A stretch of DNA of 64,000 nucleotides from Cytophagaceae bacterium (GCA_005791165.1 SXXW01000011.1:62001-126000), one strand, 5' to 3'; numbered from the stretch's first letter, positions 1 through 9,874 are shown. Made by a program: numbers and translations. The notes: generated from the letters alone by a model not told the origin.

Positions 1-1
1 A

Positions 2-907
2 TTTCCAAATAAAAATAAAAAGAAAGGGGACGGAGTTATAAAAACGTTAATAGATTCGTTCCGATATCCTAAAAGTGGCCCCGGTTTAATGTGGGAAACA
101 TGCGTTGAAAAAAGTAAGGCATTAGGGGTCGAAATTTTAATGAATAAGGGAGTAAAAAATATAGAATTAAAGGGAGATTTATGGAGTGTTCATACGTCTA
201 AAAATGAAGTTTTAGATGGTTTTTCTCATGTACTTTCTTCGGCTCCAATGAGGGAATTAATTCCATGTATTATCCCCTCTTTGCCTCAAAAATCGGTGAC
301 TGCTGCCTCTAAATTAGGATACCGTGATTTCCTTACCGTGGTTTTGATTTGTAAGGATGAAGATGCTTTCACGGATAATTGGATTTACATTCATGATCCA
401 AAAGTTAAAGTAGGCCGAGTGCAGAATTTTAAATCATGGAGTCCATATATGGTTCCTGATCCTTCTATGGCATGTTACGGACTTGAATATTTTTGCTTTG
501 AAGGGGATGGTTTGTGGACTAGCTCAAATGAAGATTTGATCGCTTTGGGTAAAAAAGAGATTTCACAAATAGGTTTGACGAATGAGAATTCGGTCATAGA
601 TGGGTATGTCGTACGCCAGCCAAAAGCCTATCCGGTATACGATCATGACTATAAAGAGCATTTGTTAGATATTAGGGAAGGTCTTGAATCTTATCCAGGT
701 TTGTATTTGGTGGGTAGAAATGGGATGCATAAATACAATAACCAAGATCATAGTATGATGACGGCGATGTTAGCCGCTAAAAATATTATCGCAGGCAGTC
801 AATTATACGACGTTTGGGACGTAAATGAGGATGCTGAATACCATGAAGGTGGTGACCGTGGAGCTGAATCAGGCATTGTAGGACGCGCAGTACCTGGAAA
901 AGTTTGA
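2..907 (+). CDS. NAD(P)/FAD-dependent oxidoreductase, C-terminal part (5' end outside window)
   Basis: The reading frame is open from base 2, well before the ATG at 89 given by the ORF track. The upstream codons read ...LIDSFRYPKSGPGLMWE, which continues smoothly into the ORF, so this is the C-terminal ~301 residues of a longer protein of perhaps 500 residues. The segment resembles the amine-oxidase/UDP-galactopyranose mutase-like flavoproteins often found in Bacteroidota polysaccharide regions. The C-terminal pattern YPGLYLVGRNGMHKYNNQDHSM fits the second FAD-contacting region of that superfamily. The N-terminal Rossmann fold that would prove FAD binding lies outside the window. Substrate is unknown. 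It converges on the minus-strand GT39-like gene with only one base between them. Confidence 0.75.
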   Translation, partial: FPNKNKKKGDGVIKTLIDSFRYPKSGPGLMWETCVEKSKALGVEILMNKGVKNIELKGDLWSVHTSKNEVLDGFSHVLSSAPMRELIPCIIPSLPQKSVTAASKLGYRDFLTVVLICKDEDAFTDNWIYIHDPKVKVGRVQNFKSWSPYMVPDPSMACYGLEYFCFEGDGLWTSSNEDLIALGKKEISQIGLTNENSVIDGYVVRQPKAYPVYDHDYKEHLLDIREGLESYPGLYLVGRNGMHKYNNQDHSMMTAMLAAKNIIAGSQLYDVWDVNEDAEYHEGGDRGAESGIVGRAVPGKV

Positions 908-908
908 T

Positions 909-2168
909 TTAACTTTCGAATGAAATCTTAACTTTCGTGCTTCTAAATTGAATATACGCAATCCAGAAAAGTAAAATAGGCACGGAAATAGTGAGTTGTC
1001 TTGGCAATGCAGAAATCAGCGAAGACAAGGCTAAATAGGCTAAAATAAAGAGGGCCAAAAAGTTAATTTCAAGGGGACATTTTCTGAAATTCAACGCCCA
1101 CAAATACAGCGATAATATAAAAAAAGTGAGCAAAATCGCATTGGGTACGAATCGCAATAATCCTCTTTCCGTGTGAGAAAAACCTGTTTGCGGAAAGTTA
1201 AACCATAATCTTCCTTGGTTTGTGAACCAATTTCTTAAGTACTTTATTGGGTGTTTTTTGATATTTTCAATCCCCTTTTTTTTGTAAGCATCATCGCTCT
1301 CAACGCCTTTCAGGGTTAAAAAATAGGTAAAATCACTTAAATGGTTTTTATATAAAGTAGGGCCACCCACTTCTTGGCCATTAAATAATGTTTCTGGAAA
1401 CCAGTCGCCAAATTCATTTTCATACGGGGTGCTCATCCAATAAAGATTCATTCCCCCGCTATTCCCCCAGTAAAATACTCTACCGGTTAAATTATAGGTA
1501 TAGGCTAGATATGGCGTGACTATTGCAAAGGCAATACCTAGCGCAATGAGTAAACTTTTTATCTTAGGTTTCGCGATATTTTTGATTCGAAAAAATAGGA
1601 ATACCGAGGCCCAGAAAATAATCATGATTAATAAAATATAGCCGAAGATGAACTTTGTCAGAACGATTAGCCCTATCACGACACCTGATATATATAAATA
1701 ATTTTTATTGCCTTTCGTGTAATACGAGGTTATTGTCAACAACAAAGAACTCATTAAAAATGAGGTAAATGGCTCGGTCAAAATGGATGGAATTTCTTGG
1801 TATCCCAAATAGTACAAGCCCCAAGCTAAAGATGCTGTTAAGGCTACTTTGGTATTGGTATATGCTTTGATGGATTTAAATAAAAAAACGATACTCATGT
1901 ATTGCATGAGCGCATTCGCTAAAGGGATTGTGATTAATGGGAATTTAAAATATAAGAATGGCACTAAAAAAAGGGGGTATCCAGGACCATTCCAAAGAAA
2001 CACGAAATTTTTTGGGGAGTAGAATCCTTGTAAAAGATTTTGGGCATACATGATGTACCTGCTTTCATCACCCTCCATTTTATCGGAATGTAACTTCAAA
2101 ACCAATAAGATGAAAATGGCTAAAAACGGACTAAATACCAACCAAGGATTCCCAAATTTCAACTTCAT
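909..2168 (-). CDS. GT39/GT-C-type membrane glycosyltransferase
   Basis: A 419-residue polytopic inner-membrane protein with roughly nine to ten hydrophobic helices. After the first helix comes an acidic loop, MEGDESRY at residues 31-38, matching the position of the catalytic/metal-binding acidic pair in the first periplasmic loop of GT39/ArnT-like GT-C enzymes. These transfer sugars from polyprenyl-phosphate carriers on the periplasmic side. A long non-membrane loop at about 230-315 is also typical. The gene starts 20 bases after the lactonase-RidA gene on the same strand, so the two are probably co-transcribed, though their functions are not obviously linked. Donor and acceptor cannot be predicted. 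The family call is based on topology and the acidic loop, not on a strong signature. Confidence 0.7.
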   Translation of the reverse strand: MKLKFGNPWLVFSPFLAIFILLVLKLHSDKMEGDESRYIMYAQNLLQGFYSPKNFVFLWNGPGYPLFLVPFLYFKFPLITIPLANALMQYMSIVFLFKSIKAYTNTKVALTASLAWGLYYLGYQEIPSILTEPFTSFLMSSLLLTITSYYTKGNKNYLYISGVVIGLIVLTKFIFGYILLIMIIFWASVFLFFRIKNIAKPKIKSLLIALGIAFAIVTPYLAYTYNLTGRVFYWGNSGGMNLYWMSTPYENEFGDWFPETLFNGQEVGGPTLYKNHLSDFTYFLTLKGVESDDAYKKKGIENIKKHPIKYLRNWFTNQGRLWFNFPQTGFSHTERGLLRFVPNAILLTFFILSLYLWALNFRKCPLEINFLALFILAYLALSSLISALPRQLTISVPILLFWIAYIQFRSTKVKISFES

Positions 2169-2188
2169 TTTGTATTGCTTTTTATTAA

Positions 2189-3733
2189 TTATTTCAACTC
2201 AATCACCATATCAATTTCTACCGCAACATTATTTGGCAATACATTCACGCCGATAGCCGAACGGGTGTGCCGGCCACGTTCCCCAAATATTTCGACCATC
2301 AGATTCGAGAAACCATTCATAACGCTAGGCTGTTGGGTAAAATTAGATTCTGAATTCACAAATCCATTGACTTTTACAATTCTTTTCACCCGATTTAAAT
2401 CACCAATGTTTGCCTTTAGGGTTGATAGTAAATTAATGCCCACGAGTCTAGCCGCTGCTTGACCCTGCTCGACACTTAGCTCTTTTCCTAATTTGCCTAC
2501 TACTTGGCCCCCCTCTGGCTTGTCTGGAATATGCCCAGATAAATACACCATATTTCCTGAAATCACACATTTTATGTAATTAGCCATGGGAGTGGTGGGC
2601 GCTTTCAATCCTATTTTTAACGTTTTTATTTGTGCTTCTGCATCTATTTCTTTTTCAATGAAATGCAGGCTGACAGGTGCCTGCACCATAATGTCTTGGT
2701 GCGTATTTGTTAATTCACCTGTTTGATCGTTAAAGACATAGACTTCCACTTTGTGATCATCTTGACTAGCCACATATACAAAATGACCTGTCGGGTCAAA
2801 ATTAAAGTTTCTAGGTTTGCGCGCGACCGTCAGATGTTTAACTTTCTTTAAAAGGCCATCGGCTTGCACGGCGAAAATAGTTAACTCATTCGAGCTTATC
2901 CGATTAGAACTAATCAACCACTTTTCATTCGGAGAAAGGTGAATATCAGCGCTTCCTTTATCAGGTGATTTTGCCGTATCTGCATCCAATGTTTGAATTA
3001 AATTTAATTGATTGTTGCTCACTTTAAATACGTCGACCTGCCCCTTCAACTCGGTAATCAAATAGGCGTTGCTGCCAGCTTTATTGAAAATTAAATGGCG
3101 AGGACCTTGGCCTGCCGGCACGGTTGTTGCCGTAAATTTTTCTTCCAGCGTTCCATCCGCAAAAATTTTATGTTGGTATATTTTATCCGTACCCAAATCA
3201 TTTACAAACAAGTAATTTTGATCGGGCGAAAGGATCGCCATGTGAGCATGTGGTTGTTTTTGGCGGCTAGGGTGAATGCTTGATCCTGTATATTGAATGA
3301 GCTGACTAATGGGTGAAATGCGTCCCTCAAATGTTTTAAAAACACTTAAACTTCCTCCGGAATAATTGGCCGCATACAAAGTTTTGCTCGCCTCCCGGTA
3401 TAAAACATAACATGGGCCTGGACTAACGGTTAAGCTTGAACTTAATTTTTCAAATTGGCCCTTTGCATTTTTTACATAGGAACTAATGGCCGACTTCCCT
3501 CCGGCTTCTTCTGTGATCGAAAATAAATATTGACCATCCGCGGAAATTTGTTGGAAGGATGCTGCGGGGGCTTGCAAATCGTAGGCTTTTCTTGATTTGC
3601 CACTTTGAAGGCTGATGTCAAATACTTCAATGCCTGGATTTCCAGTCTGTGTGTAGGAGCCTACTACGAGTTGGTGTGTCAAAGAATCTGCTGGTGCAAA
3701 ACTTAATAAGCTAAGGGCGATCGTTAAAAACAT
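2189..3733 (-). CDS. Lactonase-type beta-propeller fused to a RidA/YjgF domain
   Basis: Two domains in one 514-residue chain. Residues ~20-360 form a seven-bladed propeller of the 6-phosphogluconolactonase (Pgl/YkgB, PF10282) family, with repeated blade ends such as GPRHLIF at 210-216 and KPRNFNFDPTGHFVYVAS near 306. Residues ~366-514 are a RidA/YjgF/UK114 domain, with LSGHIPDKPEG near 399 and GRHTRSAIGV near 487, the strand carrying the conserved arginine. The first 19 residues look like a short signal peptide, so the protein is probably periplasmic. Pgl-family lactonases hydrolyse sugar lactones; RidA proteins deaminate reactive enamines/imines. One continuous frame joins the domains, so this is a true fusion rather than two genes. 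The joint substrate is unknown. Confidence 0.85.
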   Translation of the reverse strand: MFLTIALSLLSFAPADSLTHQLVVGSYTQTGNPGIEVFDISLQSGKSRKAYDLQAPAASFQQISADGQYLFSITEEAGGKSAISSYVKNAKGQFEKLSSSLTVSPGPCYVLYREASKTLYAANYSGGSLSVFKTFEGRISPISQLIQYTGSSIHPSRQKQPHAHMAILSPDQNYLFVNDLGTDKIYQHKIFADGTLEEKFTATTVPAGQGPRHLIFNKAGSNAYLITELKGQVDVFKVSNNQLNLIQTLDADTAKSPDKGSADIHLSPNEKWLISSNRISSNELTIFAVQADGLLKKVKHLTVARKPRNFNFDPTGHFVYVASQDDHKVEVYVFNDQTGELTNTHQDIMVQAPVSLHFIEKEIDAEAQIKTLKIGLKAPTTPMANYIKCVISGNMVYLSGHIPDKPEGGQVVGKLGKELSVEQGQAAARLVGINLLSTLKANIGDLNRVKRIVKVNGFVNSESNFTQQPSVMNGFSNLMVEIFGERGRHTRSAIGVNVLPNNVAVEIDMVIELK

Positions 3734-3776
3734 TTTTATATAGGTTTAGATAGACCAAATTATTAAAATTTTTCAA

Positions 3777-6700
3777 TTAAACCCGTGGTGGGATCAACTT
3801 ATAAACCACGGGAGTTATTATGCGGGATAAAAGTGTGGACGAAATAAGTCCGCCAATCATCACAATGGCCAGTGGAGAAATCAATGGATTAGTCGAAATC
3901 GCGATCGGAATTAAACCGCCTATAGCGGTAAATGTCGTTAAGATAATGGGTAGAAATCGAACCTCTCCAGCTTCGCGAATGGCTTCTTCCATGGGCATTC
4001 CTTCTCTTCTTAATTGGTTCGTAAAGTCGACCAACAAAATGGTATTTTTTACCTCAATTCCGGCGAGGGCAATCATGCCGATCGTTGCAACAAACGACAT
4101 AGAATTTCCAGTAAAATAGAGCGCCAATAATGCCCCTACAATGCCTAATGGGATGACGGAAAGAACAATTAGCGTACTTTTAAATGTCCCAAATTCTAGG
4201 ATTAAAACCGCTATAAATGTAAAAATCGTGACTAAAATGATGGTGCCAAATCCCCCAAAGGAGTCATTTCTACTTTCCACTTCTCCCCCCATTTGGAAGC
4301 GATATCCCTGGGGTAAATTAATCTGTTTTAATGAGGACTCCACCTCGGTGATGACATCAGAATTTAGATATCCTTTTTTGACAAACGAGCCGACGGAAAC
4401 CGAGCGTGATTTATTGAAATGATTTATGCTTTGCGGGGATGTTTCTAATTTCAAATGGGCAACTTGTGACAAGGGGATAGCAGTTCCCTGAACATTATTG
4501 ACATATAAATCATCAAAAACGCGAAGATCGGGTTGATTTGAATGGGGTTTAGAAACCTGAATGGTAAACTCATTTCCATCGTCATCCGTCATTTTTCCTA
4601 AGTCAAAACCTGAAATAACCATCCGAACCATTCGATCGATACTGACGGTTGGGATACCCAGCATACTCGCTTTTTCTTTGTCAATTTCAACGCGAATATC
4701 TGATTTTAGATTTTTTAGTGGGTTATTGATGTAAATACTTGCCTTATTTTTAGCGAGTAAATTTTCGACCTTAATGGCTAATATTCGTAGGGTATCTATA
4801 TTTTTTCCTAAAATACGAACCTCAACTGGCGCGACGACAGGCGGTCCTTGCTCAAAGTTCTTCACCTCAACCTTCGCACCTGGATACGGGGTCCATTTGT
4901 TTCTAAGTTGGTCTATGATTTCAATTTTCCGATCGACCCCCGTCCCTTCTTTTAACTGCACAAATAAACCAGCATAGTCACTGCGCTCATTTAATGGTAT
5001 AACATTATAATAAATTCTTGGGTTACCTTTTCCCACGTTGGCCGATACATATTGAACTTCAGGGATCAACTTTAGCTCTTTTTCAATCTTTTTGCAAATG
5101 GAATCCGTATAGGCAATATTGGACTGCATGGGACTAAAAATATTCACTAAAAATTGAGGCTTTTCCGAGGACGGGAAAAGACTAAAACCTAGGATTGGGA
5201 ATAGCTGCAGGGAGGTAATAAAAATACCTAGCGCAATCAAAAGCGTGATGACCGGTTTTTTAATGGCGACGTCCAGCAATTTGGAATAACTCCCTGATAT
5301 GAGTTTTTTGATGACTCTTAAAAAAATGTTTCCATCTGGATGGCCCTCATGTTTTTTTAAGATTCTACTGGATAAAAATGGAACGACCGTTAGTGAAACT
5401 AATAGGGATGCCAAAATAGAGGAAATAACCGCCATTGGTAGACTTCTGATAAAATCTCCGGAGGAATCAGGGAGGAATACGAGGGGCATGAAGGCGACAA
5501 TTAATGTAATGGTGCAGCCTAAAACCGCCATGCCAATTTGGTTTGTGGCCTTTAAAGTAGCTTCTAACCTTGAATGGCCTTCACGCATCCAGCGTTCGAT
5601 ATTTTCAACAACCACTATACTGTCATCGACCAACAATCCTAAGGCGACCACAAAACCCACAATACTTAATTGGTTTAGGCTATAGCCCAATAAATTTAAC
5701 ATGATAATTCCAATCGCAAGGGATAGTGGAATGGAGATCATCACGACCAATGAAGCCCGCAATCCCAAAGGAAGAAGCGTTATTGCAACGAGGAATATGG
5801 CAATCATAAAGTCTTTAAACAAGCCACTTAAGCGTTCATTCACGTTGTATGCTTGATCAAAATGCACAACCAAATCGATGTTGGAAGGTAAGGTTTTTTT
5901 GAAATTATCAATGATGGGAAGGTATTCCTTTTGTGTATTGGCGATGTTTTCATTGCCCTTTAACGCGGCAGATACAAACACGCAACGGTTTCCATTGAGC
6001 CGAGTAACATGCTTGTTAGCTCCGTAGCTAAAATAGACGGAAGCCACATCTTTCAACAACACATTTTTTCCTTGATATGCGAAAACAACGGTATTTTTAA
6101 TTTCGTCAATGTTCCGATATTGCCCACTCGTTTTGATGTTAAACGATTTGTTATTTTCCACTAAATTCCCTCCTGGAATATTCGCTATCTCACTTTGAAT
6201 GGCTTGAAATACCCGCTCCGTCGAAATCATCATTTGTGCCATTTTTTCGATATTCAAATCTACTTTGACAAATTGATCAGGCAAACCAGCTATTTCGATT
6301 TTCTTTAGGCCTGTGACTTTTTCCAAATCTTCCTGCAATTGCTCAGAATAGATTTTTAATTTATCCTGTGATGCATTGTTTGACACGAGCGCCATTTGTA
6401 AAATGTTCGTACCTGTGGGAGTGACTTTTTGCAAGTCAATTTTCACGATATCTTTGGGCAACTCATCACTCAAACTGTTAATCTCTCGAACCAGCTCGCT
6501 ATATTTTTCATCCACATCCTCGCTATAATTGCAGTAAATAGCCATAATCACCACTCCGTCCGAGACTGTGGTATTGATGCGTTTTATATCTTCTAATTCA
6601 AACAATTTCTTCTCAATGGGCTTGACCACCATTTCTTCCAAATCTTCTGGACTTGTTCCAGGATAAACGACGATCAAAGGAAATTGCGGCGCATTCATTT

Positions 6701-6815
6701 CAGGATCTTCCGCGCGTGGCATCGTCAGGACCGTCGTGATACCTACCACCACAATCATTAAGAATATGATGAGGGTAAATTGATAATTTTTTACGGCGTA
6801 ATTTGATATTTTCAT
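3777..6815 (-). CDS. RND multidrug efflux permease (HAE1/AcrB type)
   Basis: The 1012-residue inner-membrane pump of a tripartite efflux system, expected to export hydrophobic or amphiphilic compounds using the proton gradient. It starts with the usual RND N-terminus (one helix, then TMPRAEDPE), carries the adjacent aspartates in TM4 (LLVDDSIVVVEN, about residues 395-396) and the TM10 lysine in GIEVKNTILLVDF (about residue 923). Together these form the proton relay. The TM4 pattern DD separates it from the heavy-metal (HME) subgroup seen at 50 kb. It is the last gene of the operon tetR-tolC-adaptor-permease; five bases separate it from the adaptor gene. Length is normal for the family. Substrates cannot be read from sequence. 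Confidence 0.93.
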   Translation of the reverse strand: MKISNYAVKNYQFTLIIFLMIVVVGITTVLTMPRAEDPEMNAPQFPLIVVYPGTSPEDLEEMVVKPIEKKLFELEDIKRINTTVSDGVVIMAIYCNYSEDVDEKYSELVREINSLSDELPKDIVKIDLQKVTPTGTNILQMALVSNNASQDKLKIYSEQLQEDLEKVTGLKKIEIAGLPDQFVKVDLNIEKMAQMMISTERVFQAIQSEIANIPGGNLVENNKSFNIKTSGQYRNIDEIKNTVVFAYQGKNVLLKDVASVYFSYGANKHVTRLNGNRCVFVSAALKGNENIANTQKEYLPIIDNFKKTLPSNIDLVVHFDQAYNVNERLSGLFKDFMIAIFLVAITLLPLGLRASLVVMISIPLSLAIGIIMLNLLGYSLNQLSIVGFVVALGLLVDDSIVVVENIERWMREGHSRLEATLKATNQIGMAVLGCTITLIVAFMPLVFLPDSSGDFIRSLPMAVISSILASLLVSLTVVPFLSSRILKKHEGHPDGNIFLRVIKKLISGSYSKLLDVAIKKPVITLLIALGIFITSLQLFPILGFSLFPSSEKPQFLVNIFSPMQSNIAYTDSICKKIEKELKLIPEVQYVSANVGKGNPRIYYNVIPLNERSDYAGLFVQLKEGTGVDRKIEIIDQLRNKWTPYPGAKVEVKNFEQGPPVVAPVEVRILGKNIDTLRILAIKVENLLAKNKASIYINNPLKNLKSDIRVEIDKEKASMLGIPTVSIDRMVRMVISGFDLGKMTDDDGNEFTIQVSKPHSNQPDLRVFDDLYVNNVQGTAIPLSQVAHLKLETSPQSINHFNKSRSVSVGSFVKKGYLNSDVITEVESSLKQINLPQGYRFQMGGEVESRNDSFGGFGTIILVTIFTFIAVLILEFGTFKSTLIVLSVIPLGIVGALLALYFTGNSMSFVATIGMIALAGIEVKNTILLVDFTNQLRREGMPMEEAIREAGEVRFLPIILTTFTAIGGLIPIAISTNPLISPLAIVMIGGLISSTLLSRIITPVVYKLIPPRV

Positions 6816-6820
6816 GCTAC

Positions 6821-7876
6821 TTAGCGAATTATTTTAATGGCTGATCCGTCATTTAAATAGGCATTTCCACTGGTAATGATTCCTTTTACGTCCTCTAGAC
6901 CCTGAGTTACATATACTTTTCCATGTGCCATACCACTGATTTTTACTTGTATTTTTTCAGCTGTTTTTTCATCTTTTGTGATGAATATAAATCCTTCATT
7001 CTCATTCCCTTCTACCACTGCGTCAAATGGAATAACCCAAGCATTTGTTTTTTTCTTAGGCTGGATATTCGCTTTTCCAAAGATCCCTAAAGCAATCTTT
7101 TTGGCAGGGATTCCATTTGTTTTTAACGTAACCCATAAGGTGCCCGTAATGGGATCCACCCCTTCTGATTTTGCCCGAATCGTAGCAGAGAAATTTTGAT
7201 CTTTTTCGGTGTCAATGGTCACGGTGGCTTGATCGCCAATAGAAACGGACGCCCAGTCTTGGTCGCTTAGGCCAACTTTCAACACCCAATTATTTGTAGC
7301 GCCATTGACCATGAGGATGGGTGTTCCAGGGCCCACAACCTGGCCATCATTGGCTAATTTTTTTAATACATATCCAGATTTTAAGGCCCTGATTTCGGCA
7401 TAATTCTGATTGAATTTTAATACTGAGATTTGTTGCTTTGCCACATCCAAAGCCGTTTTGCTGTTTTGGAATTGTTCTAAGGTTGCCACACTGTCTTTGT
7501 ATAAATTGCCTGCACGCTTAAAATCGCGTTCAGCTTTTTCAACCCCAATCTGTGCTTGTTGGACTTGTGATTTGATTTCAGTCAAGTTTAGCGTGGCTAG
7601 CAATTGGCCCGCTTTGATCGCATCTCCTTCTTTAACCAAAATATTCTGAATAATACCCCCAATTTTAAATCCTAAATAGGTCTCATCTTCCGTCGTAAAA
7701 ATACCCGAAGCATGAATAGACTGACCCACCGCTTCTTGGTTTATTGGAATGATTTTGACCGGAATAATTTCGGAGTCATTTGTGCGTTCTTCCACTTTTT
7801 TCTTAGCACAGGCGGATAGGAAAAAGATCAAAACAAAGCTTGAAAAAAGGTATTTTATCAGATTCATATTAGTCAT
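6821..7876 (-). CDS. RND efflux periplasmic adaptor (membrane fusion protein) lipoprotein
   Basis: The adaptor that bridges the RND permease and the TolC channel. Residues 1-23 form a lipoprotein signal with lipobox LSAC followed by AKKK. Then come a lipoyl half-motif (GIIQNILVKEGDAIKAGQLLATL), a coiled-coil hairpin rich in Gln/Lys/Glu (about 115-160), the second lipoyl half (IRALKSGYVLKKLANDGQVVGPG), and beta-barrel and membrane-proximal domains. The ORF start at 7876 overlaps the end of the tolC gene by 8 bases. A second ATG at 7867 (MNLIKYLF) lies two bases after the tolC gene and gives an equally good signal peptide, so the exact start is open. Length (about 350) is typical. Confidence 0.92.
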   Translation of the reverse strand: MTNMNLIKYLFSSFVLIFFLSACAKKKVEERTNDSEIIPVKIIPINQEAVGQSIHASGIFTTEDETYLGFKIGGIIQNILVKEGDAIKAGQLLATLNLTEIKSQVQQAQIGVEKAERDFKRAGNLYKDSVATLEQFQNSKTALDVAKQQISVLKFNQNYAEIRALKSGYVLKKLANDGQVVGPGTPILMVNGATNNWVLKVGLSDQDWASVSIGDQATVTIDTEKDQNFSATIRAKSEGVDPITGTLWVTLKTNGIPAKKIALGIFGKANIQPKKKTNAWVIPFDAVVEGNENEGFIFITKDEKTAEKIQVKISGMAHGKVYVTQGLEDVKGIITSGNAYLNDGSAIKIIR

Positions 7877-9224
7877 TTTTTAAAGGATAGGTGGCCGCTT
7901 CACGTTCTACTTGGGCTGCGGCGATTAATATTTTAAATTGATTTATATTCAATAATAAATGGGCATTGGTCCATTGACTTCTCGCATCTAACGTTTCTAT
8001 ATACGTATTTACCCCTTCTTTATACCCTTTGTCTATCAGCTTTTGATAGGTATTCGCTACGTCGATTTGCTTCTGACTTGCTCGGAAAGCAACCCATGTT
8101 TGTGTTAGGTTTTGTTGTGCGATTTGAAGGGCGAGATTGACTTTCTTGCTAGTTAGGTCAAGTGATTTTTTAGCCATGTCAACATCCATCGCCGACTGCT
8201 TTATTTTGTTTAAATTTCGTTTGCCTGAAAAGATGGGGATGTCTACTTGCATGCCCAATAAATAGTATGCCGATTTCTGATTAAAATCCCAATTGGACGA
8301 TTGCGAACCTAAGTTTAAATAGCCGTTTAATTTAGGTAAATAAAAACCTTCATTCATTTTTACGACCGACTGCTGTAACGAAATGGCTTGTTTCAGCATG
8401 CTCAATTCTTCTCTTTGATCTACCTCTCCGACTAGCGATTTTTTCAAAATATCTAACGCTTCCTGCTCATTGTAATTGGTTTTAATCTCCGATAATAATT
8501 CTCGATTTAAAAGAAAATTGAAATACATTTTGGCAGATTCTGCTTGTTTTTCTGCTTCGGATAATTGGTAACCCAACTGTGCAATTTCATTTTCCGATCT
8601 AAGAATATAGGCGGGTAAACCTTTGCCATTGGCCAATAATTTCTCATTTATTTTTTTGCCCTCTTGGGCCAAAAGCAATCCATTTTGGTAGATCCCAATC
8701 GCCTTATGGGACATCAAATAATTTAAATAAGCGACTTTAATGTTTTTGGCTAACTCTCTTTTATATATCTGAATATCCGCCTTTTGAATGCCCAATGTTT
8801 GACTCTGGATTTCTTTGTTGATCGAGATGTCCCGATTGTAAATGGGCATGACAGTGGTCAATTTAACATCATAGAAATTTCGAGGAAAGAAGTTCGTTTC
8901 TACATTACTAATTTGAGGAAATGCAGTGCTTTTTGTCAACTGGTTTAACGTGGCATATACCGGATTAAGCATATCGCCTACCGGAAATGAAATGCTTCGA
9001 CCGCCTTCACCTGTTTGATATCCGCCTTGAAAAGCAAGCGTCGGCTGATATAGACTTTGGGCAGATTGTAAAGATAAAAGGGCCTTTTCCGCCGATATAG
9101 ATTTTTGTTGGAGTACGATATTTTGCTGAAAACCCATTTCGATGTATTCATCCAAAATGGATTTTTGGCCCATGACCCATGCAAATGGAAATAGCAAAAA
9201 CAATAAGGGTAACAGTAACTTCAT
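7869..9224 (-). CDS. TolC-family outer membrane efflux channel
   Basis: A 451-residue protein with signal peptide MKLLLPLLFLLFPFAWVMGQ and the long, Gln/Ala/Lys-rich helical repeats of TolC/OEP (PF02321), in two halves (about 25-240 and 270-445). The repeat ends carry the usual IPIFSGKRNLNKI-type turn (about residue 330), the loop before the second beta-hairpin. As a trimer it forms the outer-membrane duct of the RND pump encoded just downstream. It starts four bases after the TetR gene and its end overlaps the adaptor start, which indicates one transcript. Dedicated to this pump by location; sharing with other pumps is possible. Confidence 0.92.
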   Translation of the reverse strand: MKLLLPLLFLLFPFAWVMGQKSILDEYIEMGFQQNIVLQQKSISAEKALLSLQSAQSLYQPTLAFQGGYQTGEGGRSISFPVGDMLNPVYATLNQLTKSTAFPQISNVETNFFPRNFYDVKLTTVMPIYNRDISINKEIQSQTLGIQKADIQIYKRELAKNIKVAYLNYLMSHKAIGIYQNGLLLAQEGKKINEKLLANGKGLPAYILRSENEIAQLGYQLSEAEKQAESAKMYFNFLLNRELLSEIKTNYNEQEALDILKKSLVGEVDQREELSMLKQAISLQQSVVKMNEGFYLPKLNGYLNLGSQSSNWDFNQKSAYYLLGMQVDIPIFSGKRNLNKIKQSAMDVDMAKKSLDLTSKKVNLALQIAQQNLTQTWVAFRASQKQIDVANTYQKLIDKGYKEGVNTYIETLDARSQWTNAHLLLNINQFKILIAAAQVEREAATYPLKND

Positions 9225-9228
9225 TTTC

Positions 9229-9849
9229 TTAGGCTTTTTTCAGTGTATTAATCATCCAACGAATCGACTCATGCATGGATTGTACCACCTTGTCGGGTTC
9301 TACTAATCGCTCTAGTCGTTGGCGTATCGCTAACGAAACCAGACCATGGGCAACCGCCCATACGGCCATGGATATTGTGGCCACGTCGCCTGATTGAATT
9401 AATTTCTTATCCATGCATTCTTGAATAATTAGTTTTAAAGTTTCTAGGGCGATATCTCCGTTGGGCCAATAACCCACATTTTGCTCCCTAACCGTTTTCA
9501 TGGGAGCATTTTGAATGAACATTAAATCATAATATTCTGGATTTTCTAGACCAAAATTGATGTAATTTTCACCCAATAAATAAAGTCGGTCAATCGGATT
9601 TTCAATTTGAATCAGCGCCAAATTAGACGCGATCATTCGCTCGAATCCCATCTCACAGAGATGAAATAAGATTTCGTTTTTATCCTTAAAATAAATGTAA
9701 AGGGTAGTCGGGCTATACTCAATGAGATCTGCAATTTTCCGAATGGATACGTTTTCAAAACCCTCCTTGACAAATAACTGCATGGAAGCTTCCAAAATCA
9801 TTTTCCTGATTTCTTCCCTTTGCTTCTCCTTTCTTTCTAAAATCCCCAT
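9229..9849 (-). CDS. TetR/AcrR-family transcriptional regulator
   Basis: A 206-residue repressor with the N-terminal TetR helix-turn-helix at about residues 34-57 (VSIRKIADLIEYSPTTLYIYF) and an all-helical C-terminal ligand domain. It is the first gene of the efflux operon, so the natural reading is autoregulation: a compound exported by the pump binds the repressor and frees the promoter. In front of the gene a candidate -7 element (TATTTTTG on the minus strand) is followed upstream by an imperfect 13-bp inverted repeat (TTAACACTGTTCA) in the place where a repressor would block RNA polymerase. The ligand is unknown. Confidence 0.9.
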   Translation of the reverse strand: MGILERKEKQREEIRKMILEASMQLFVKEGFENVSIRKIADLIEYSPTTLYIYFKDKNEILFHLCEMGFERMIASNLALIQIENPIDRLYLLGENYINFGLENPEYYDLMFIQNAPMKTVREQNVGYWPNGDIALETLKLIIQECMDKKLIQSGDVATISMAVWAVAHGLVSLAIRQRLERLVEPDKVVQSMHESIRWMINTLKKA

Positions 9850-9866
9850 CGCTTTTATTTACATTG

Positions 9867-9874
9867 CAAAAATA
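9867..9874 (-). promoter_or_regulatory. Candidate -7 promoter element of the efflux operon
   Basis: On the minus strand the bases read TATTTTTG, a full match to the Bacteroidota -7 consensus TAnnTTTG, ending 17 bases before the TetR start codon. No clear -33 TTG is seen at the expected distance. A one-motif call, supported by position. Confidence 0.5.

Noticed and set aside
89-91. ATG at 89 as the start of the first gene
   Set aside because: The frame is open to the window's left edge and reads a conserved-looking sequence upstream, so this ATG is internal.
2175-2462. Plus-strand 95-aa ORF opposite the lactonase-RidA gene
   Set aside because: It is the antisense of a real coding region, has no start context and no recognisable domain.
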